Shown here: in pieces, positions 59,633 through 64,000 of the stretch | Position numbering within the stretch: position 1 is the stretch's first letter | How the letters are laid out: every line of letters begins with the position of its first letter | NCBI RefSeq assembly: GCF_000960475.2 | Contig: NZ_JZDQ02000035.1 | Span: 1 to 64,000 of the forward strand | Source of the DNA: Nocardioides luteus | GTDB lineage: Bacteria > Actinomycetota > Actinomycetes > Propionibacteriales > Nocardioidaceae | Direction: 5' to 3' | DNA: 64,000 nt | Notes under the pieces: generated by a model | The model's input: the letters and a program-made list of their open reading frames with translations, nothing else | Told to the model about the DNA's origin: nothing | The model's database searches: none | Program-made: the position numbers and the translations under genes

Positions 59633-60235
59633 ATGAGTGAGACACCGTTCCTGGCCCCGGACGGCCAGACGCGTTGCGCGTGGGCAGGAGGAGCGCCGGA
59701 GTTCCTCGACTACCACGACACCGAGTGGGGATTCCCGGCCGGAGGTGACGTCCGGCTCTTCGAGAAGATCTGCCTGGAAGGCTTCCAGAGCGGGCTGTCG
59801 TGGCGCACGATCCTCAACAAGCGGCCCGCGTTCCGCGAGGTCTTCGCGGGTTTCGACTTCCACCGGGTGGCCGAGTTCGACGAGGGCGACGTCGAGCGGC
59901 TCCTTCAGGACGCCAGGATCATCCGCCACCGCGGCAAGATCGAGGCGGCGATCAACAACGCCCGCCGCGCGGTCGAGCTCGTCGAGGAGCGCGGGTCGCT
60001 GGCGGCGTACGTCTGGGGTTTCGAGCCCGAGCCGCTGAAGATCCCCGAGGTGGTGGCGACATCGCCCGCCTCGGTGAGCCTCTCCAAGGACCTCAAGAAG
60101 CGTGGCTGGAGGTTCGTCGGGCCGACGACGATGTACGCGTTCATGCAGTCGATGGGGATCGTCAACGACCACTCGCTCGACTGCGTGATCCGGGAGAAGG
60201 TCGAGGCGGAGCGGGCGGCGTTCGTCAGACCCTGA
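59633..60235 (+). CDS. tag: DNA-3-methyladenine glycosylase I (Tag)
   Basis: 200 aa. It removes 3-methyladenine from alkylated DNA. The zinc and base-binding residues are in RCAWAGGAPEFLDYHDTEWG, GFQSGLSWRTILNKR and the C-terminal NDHSLDCVIR. It starts 30 nt after dcd and may be read through from it. ATG at 59633. Confidence 0.94.
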   Translation: MSETPFLAPDGQTRCAWAGGAPEFLDYHDTEWGFPAGGDVRLFEKICLEGFQSGLSWRTILNKRPAFREVFAGFDFHRVAEFDEGDVERLLQDARIIRHRGKIEAAINNARRAVELVEERGSLAAYVWGFEPEPLKIPEVVATSPASVSLSKDLKKRGWRFVGPTTMYAFMQSMGIVNDHSLDCVIREKVEAERAAFVRP

Positions 60236-60282
60236 TCTGTCCAAATCCCGGGGCCGACGACTGCGCCATGGACTAGGTATGT

Positions 60283-60300
60283 TTAGGCTGTCCTAACTAA
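60283..60300 (+). promoter_or_regulatory. IdeR/DtxR-type iron box
   Basis: TTAGGCTGTCCTAACTAA matches 14 of 19 positions of the DtxR/IdeR consensus, and a further half-site GCCTAACC follows (60306-60313). It overlaps a TATGTT -10 (60278-60283) ahead of the siderophore operon, so iron-bound IdeR should repress it. Confidence 0.8.
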
Positions 60301-60328
60301 GCATTGCCTAACCCGAGGTGGTCCCCAC

Positions 60329-61360
60329 GTGATCCGTCGTTCCGTACTCATCGCAGTGAGCACCGCGCTTGCTCTCTCCGGCCTCGCTGCGTGCAGCACC
60401 GGCTCCACCGATTCCGCCGACTCCGGTCAGGCGTCCACCTCGAAGGCAGACTCGGGCGCCTTCCCGGTGACCATCGAGCACGCCTTCGGTGAGACCACGA
60501 TCGAGAAGGAGCCGAAGCGCATCTCCGTCGTCGGTGTCAACGACGCCGACATGCTCCTCTCGCTGGGCGTCGTGCCCGTCAGCATCCCCAAGGTGACCTG
60601 GGGCGGTGACGAGGACGGCACCACGCCGTGGTTCGACGAGAAGCTCGAGGAGCTCGACGCCGACATGCCGGCGATCATCGACCAGACCGACGCCATCCCG
60701 GTCGACGAGGTCGCCAAGCAGACCCCCGACCTGATCCTGGCGACCTACTCGGGCATCACCGAGGAGGAGTACAAGAAGCTCTCCGAGATCGCCCCGGTCG
60801 TCGCCTACCCGGACCAGCCGTGGGCCACCGCGTGGGAGGACTCCCTTGAGATGGTCGGTCAGGCGACCGGCCGCAACAAGCTGGCCGACGAGGTCGAGGC
60901 CGACACCCAGCAGGCCTTCGCGGACGCCAAGAAGGACAACCCGGAGATCCAGGGCAAGACCTTCATCTGGGCCGCGCTGGCCACCGCCGACCTCTCCCAG
61001 ATCCCGTTCTACACGACCGAGGACGCCCGCCCGGACTTCCTGTCCGACCTGGGCATGAAGAACGCGCCGGTCGTCGTGGAGAACACCAAGAAGGGCGAGT
61101 TCTTCGCCCAGGTCTCGGCGGAGAAGGCCAGCGAGCTGCAGTCCGACTTCCTGTTCACCTACGCGGTGGAGGAGACCGACGCCGAGACGTACGCGAAGGA
61201 CAAGCTGATCGGCCAGATCCCCGCGATCAAGGCCGGCCACATGTGGGCCTCGACCGACAACGTCGCCTCGCTCGCCGCGGGCACGCCGACGCCGCTGTCG
61301 GTGCCGTACGCCATCGACGAGTTCGTCCCGGGCATCGTCAAGGCTCTCGAGGGTCAGTGA
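60329..61360 (+). CDS. Iron-siderophore ABC importer, substrate-binding lipoprotein
   Basis: 343 aa. Lipoprotein signal with lipobox LAAC (Cys22), then a FecB/FepB-type bilobed binding protein (VTIEHAFGETTIEKEPKRIS, DLILATYSGITEEEYKKL). It captures ferric siderophore outside the cell and hands it to the FecCD permeases. GTG at 60329 has GAGGTGG upstream. First gene of the operon, downstream of the iron box. Confidence 0.94.
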   Translation: MIRRSVLIAVSTALALSGLAACSTGSTDSADSGQASTSKADSGAFPVTIEHAFGETTIEKEPKRISVVGVNDADMLLSLGVVPVSIPKVTWGGDEDGTTPWFDEKLEELDADMPAIIDQTDAIPVDEVAKQTPDLILATYSGITEEEYKKLSEIAPVVAYPDQPWATAWEDSLEMVGQATGRNKLADEVEADTQQAFADAKKDNPEIQGKTFIWAALATADLSQIPFYTTEDARPDFLSDLGMKNAPVVVENTKKGEFFAQVSAEKASELQSDFLFTYAVEETDAETYAKDKLIGQIPAIKAGHMWASTDNVASLAAGTPTPLSVPYAIDEFVPGIVKALEGQ

Positions 61361-62388
61361 CCCTCACGACGACGCTCGACCGAACCCCGGCCGCGGATCC
61401 GCGCGGCCGGGGCCGGTCGTCGGTGCCCCGGGTCGCGCTCCTGCTCGTCGGTGTCCTCCTGGTCGCCGTCGTGGCGTCGATGCTGATCGGCGCGAAGCTC
61501 GTCTCCCCGCTGGATCTGTGGCGTGAGGGCAGCGTCGGCCAGGGCATCCTGGAGACCCGGATACCGCGTACGGTCCTCGGGTTGCTCGCCGGCGCCGCGC
61601 TGGCGCTCGCCGGCGCCTGCCTGCAGGGCCTGACCCGCAACCCGCTGGCCGACCCCGGCCTGCTCGGGCTCAACTCGGGGGCCACCTTCGCGATGGTGCT
61701 GGCCGTCTCGGTCTTCGGCATCGGCTCGCTCAACGCCTACCTCTGGTTCGGCTTCGCCGGCGCCGCGATCGCCGCGGTGCTCGTGCACACGGTCGCCTCC
61801 TTCGGCTCGGGCGGCGCGACCCCGGCCAAGCTCGTGCTCGCCGGCGCCGCCCTCGCCGCCGGCGTCTCCTCGTGGACCACCGCCGTCCTGCTCACCGACA
61901 AGGCCACTTTCGACGTGATCCGGCTCTGGCAGGTCGGCACCATCGGCGGCCGAGGCTGGGACATCGTCGTGACCGGGCTGCCGTTCCTTGCCGTCGGCGC
62001 GCTGCTGACCCTGGTCGGCGCGCGCACCCTCGACACGCTCGCCCTCGGTGACGACCTCGCGCGCGGGCTCGGCCGGCGCACCGGCATCGACCGGGCCGTC
62101 ATCGGCCTCGGCGTCGTGCTCCTCACCGGCACCGCCACCGCGCTGTGCGGGCCGATCGGCTTCGTCGGCCTCATCGTCCCCCACATGGTCCGGGTCATGG
62201 TCGGATCGGCCTACACCCGCGTGCTTCCCCTCTCGGCGGGCTTCGGCGCCGCCCTCACCCTTCTGGCGGACGTGGTCGGCCGGGTCATCTGGCCGCCCTC
62301 GGAGATCCAGGTCGGTGTGATGGCAGCGGTCGTCGGCGTACCCGTCTTCGTCTTCTTCCTGCGTCGTGGACGGATGGCCGGGCTATGA
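61357..62388 (+). CDS. FecCD-family siderophore permease 1
   Basis: 343 aa with about nine hydrophobic helices. Family motifs RIPRTVLGLLAGAALALAGA, LTRNPLADPGLLGLNSGA and CGPIGFVGLIVPHMVR are present. GTG 61357 overlaps the binding-protein stop (GTGA). Partners with the second permease to form the import channel. Confidence 0.94.
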   Translation: MTLTTTLDRTPAADPRGRGRSSVPRVALLLVGVLLVAVVASMLIGAKLVSPLDLWREGSVGQGILETRIPRTVLGLLAGAALALAGACLQGLTRNPLADPGLLGLNSGATFAMVLAVSVFGIGSLNAYLWFGFAGAAIAAVLVHTVASFGSGGATPAKLVLAGAALAAGVSSWTTAVLLTDKATFDVIRLWQVGTIGGRGWDIVVTGLPFLAVGALLTLVGARTLDTLALGDDLARGLGRRTGIDRAVIGLGVVLLTGTATALCGPIGFVGLIVPHMVRVMVGSAYTRVLPLSAGFGAALTLLADVVGRVIWPPSEIQVGVMAAVVGVPVFVFFLRRGRMAGL

Positions 62389-63413
62389 CGGTTCAATCGA
62401 TCAACCCCACCGCCGTCGTACGCGGCGCCCGGCGCATCCCGCGGCGCCGGCGCGTCCTGGTCGCCGGTGGCCTCGGCGCGGCCCTGTTCGGGCTGTTCGC
62501 GCTCCGCGTGCTCGCCGGCGACTACATCATCACGCTGCCCGACTTCTTCCGGATCCTCGGCGGTGAGGAGATCCCGGGCGCGACCTTCATCCTGATGGAG
62601 TCGAAGCTGCCGCGGGCGGTCCTGGGCGTGCTGGCCGGGCTCGCTTTCGGCGTCGCCGGCGCGATCTTCCAGTCGACCCTGCGCAACCCGCTCGCCAGCC
62701 CCGACATGCTCGGCATCTCGCTCGGCGCGAGCGCGTCCGCCGTCTTCGCGATCGTCGTGCTCTCGCTGAACGGCTCGGCCCTCTCGGTCGCCGGGATCGT
62801 CGGCGCGGTGCTCACCGCCGTGGTGATCCGGCTGGTCGCCGGCAGCGACGGCGGCTACCGGCTGGTGCTCGTCGGTGTGACCGCGGCCGCCGGCCTGGTC
62901 GCGGTGATCCAGTACCTCTTCACCCGCGCCAACGAGTACGACGCCCAGCTCGCCCTGCGCTGGATGACCGGCAGCCTCAACTCGGCCAGCTGGCCGACGA
63001 TCCGGATCCTGTTCGTCGCCCTGGTGATCCTGCTCCCGCTGGTCGCCTGGACGGTGAAGTCGCAGCGCGTGCTCGAGCTCGGTCCGGACGTCGCCACCGC
63101 GCTCGGCGTCACCCACCGCTACGCCGACCTGCTGCTGCTCCTGGCCGTCCTCCTGTGCGCGCTGGCGGTCGCCGCGACCGGCCCGGTCGCGTTCGTCGCC
63201 TTCGTCGCCGGGCCGATCGCCCGGGTCCTCAACGGCGGGCGTACGACGATCCTCGGCGCCGCACTGGTCGGCGCCGTCGTGATGGTCGGGGCCGACTACG
63301 TCGCGGCCTACGGATTCCCCGACACCAACCTCCCGGTCGGTGTCGTCACCGGTGCGTTCGGGGCGCCGTTCCTGTTGTGGTTGCTCGCCAGCGGGCGGGC
63401 TGGAAGGCGATGA
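62385..63413 (+). CDS. FecCD-family siderophore permease 2
   Basis: 342 aa, second half of the heterodimeric permease. LPRAVLGVLAGLAFGVAGA, TLRNPLASPDMLGISLGAS and TGPVAFVAFVAGPIAR are the matching motifs. ATG 62385 overlaps the previous stop (ATGA). Confidence 0.94.
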   Translation: MTVQSINPTAVVRGARRIPRRRRVLVAGGLGAALFGLFALRVLAGDYIITLPDFFRILGGEEIPGATFILMESKLPRAVLGVLAGLAFGVAGAIFQSTLRNPLASPDMLGISLGASASAVFAIVVLSLNGSALSVAGIVGAVLTAVVIRLVAGSDGGYRLVLVGVTAAAGLVAVIQYLFTRANEYDAQLALRWMTGSLNSASWPTIRILFVALVILLPLVAWTVKSQRVLELGPDVATALGVTHRYADLLLLLAVLLCALAVAATGPVAFVAFVAGPIARVLNGGRTTILGAALVGAVVMVGADYVAAYGFPDTNLPVGVVTGAFGAPFLLWLLASGRAGRR

Positions 63414-63414
63414 C

Positions 63415-64000
63415 ATGAAAGAGGCCCAGATGAGACTCGCTGCGGAGAGTGTGAGCCTCGGCTACGGCGCCGACCCCATCGTCGACGAGGTCTCCCTGGA
63501 GATCCCCGACGGTCTGACCACTGTGATCGTCGGCGCCAACGGCTGCGGGAAGTCGACCCTGCTGCGCGGGATGGCGCGGCTGCTCCGCCCCATCTCGGGG
63601 CAGGTCGTCCTGGACGGCAAGGCGGTCCACAAGCAGCCCACCCGGGCGGTCGCCAAGACGCTCGGCCTGATGCCCCAGTCGCCGATCGCACCCGAGGGGA
63701 TCACCGTCGTCGACCTGGTCGGCCGTGGACGCCAGCCCCACCGGGGTGCGCTGCAGCGCTGGTCGCCCGCGGACGACGCGGCGGTGGCCGAGGCGCTCGA
63801 GCTGACCAGCACGCTCGATCTGGCCGACCGGGTCGTCGACGAGCTCTCCGGCGGCCAGCGGCAGCGGGTCTGGGTGGCGATGGCGCTCGCCCAGCAGACC
63901 GACCTGCTGCTCCTCGACGAGCCGACCACCTTCCTCGACGTCGCCCACCAGATCGACCTCCTCGACCTTCTTCACGGCCTCCGCGAGACCCGTGGCACCA
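63415..64000 (+). CDS. Siderophore ABC importer ATPase, partial (3' end beyond window)
   Basis: 195 codons visible from ATG 63415 (ATG 63430 also possible), 1 nt after the permease stop. Walker A GANGCGKST, signature LSGGQRQRV and Walker B LLLLDEPT are intact. FepC/FecE-type ATPase completing the operon. Confidence 0.93.
   Translation, partial: MKEAQMRLAAESVSLGYGADPIVDEVSLEIPDGLTTVIVGANGCGKSTLLRGMARLLRPISGQVVLDGKAVHKQPTRAVAKTLGLMPQSPIAPEGITVVDLVGRGRQPHRGALQRWSPADDAAVAEALELTSTLDLADRVVDELSGGQRQRVWVAMALAQQTDLLLLDEPTTFLDVAHQIDLLDLLHGLRETRGT

Overview
The window is about 70% GC or more, densely packed with genes, and clearly actinobacterial. Supporting signs are a WhiB7-type regulator, a probable KstR box, an IdeR/DtxR-type iron box, a DUF664-type (mycothiol-linked) DinB protein, many GTG starts, and several apparently leaderless genes whose TANNNT -10 lies 6-7 nt before the start codon. 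The mix of steroid-type regulation, a three-component desaturase locus and aminosugar recycling suggests a Nocardioides-like soil actinomycete; this is inference, because no rRNA is present. I see no insertion sequence, prophage, CRISPR array or replication origin.

Layout, left to right. (1) 1-3232: TetR repressor, ABC ATPase and ABC-2 permease in one leftward operon, with a double operator. (2) 3285-6059: a fused AccD-AccA carboxyltransferase carrying an unusual 21-bp repeat in its linker, then an SsuD-like flavin monooxygenase. (3) 6121-6866: a leader peptide plus strong intrinsic terminator ahead of a small HNH endonuclease. (4) 6956-11265: a tight aminosugar operon (ROK repressor, GH3 hexosaminidase, ROK kinase, NagB), followed by convergent galT. 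(5) 12381-27145: two divergent operons. Leftward: PP2C phosphatase, FHA protein, Ser/Thr kinase. Rightward: a 2105-residue Ig/FN3 surface protein, MoxR ATPase, DUF58 protein and a membrane transglutaminase-fold protein that lacks the catalytic cysteine. This looks like a phospho-regulated envelope machine. (6) 27147-34060: redox genes, a truncated VOC gene, and a PucR regulator divergent from a ferredoxin-reductase/fatty-acid desaturase pair. (7) 34062-36970: SDR and TetR sharing two operators, a membrane protein, a peptidase E. (8) 37055-42074: secreted M4 protease with an inserted PA domain, whiB7, and an ECF sigma factor divergent from a carboxymuconolactone-decarboxylase gene with matching promoters on both strands. 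(9) 42179-52701: pgm, crotonase, a repeat-tailed membrane protein, an SDR, a LysE exporter with its LysR regulator, MFS with LysR, acyl-CoA dehydrogenase. (10) 52818-56401: MFS and a ketosteroid-isomerase-like gene flanking a KstR-type box, an RTX-repeat exoprotein, DUF2461. (11) 56437-60235: a PurB-family lyase, tRNA-Gly(CCC), SGNH hydrolase, dcd and tag. (12) 60283-64000: an iron-siderophore ABC importer under an IdeR-type box, cut by the window end.

The strongest unexplained signal is a 21-bp repeat family built on the palindrome TCGGCCGA. It occurs at 4033-4143 and 44665-44838, about 40 kb apart, in two unrelated genes. Both copies have forward units, one 27-bp hinge unit, then inverted units. 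Both are read in the same frame and orientation and add an Ala/Ser/Asp/Glu-rich 7-residue repeat to the host protein. This resembles a palindromic element that spreads inside coding sequence.
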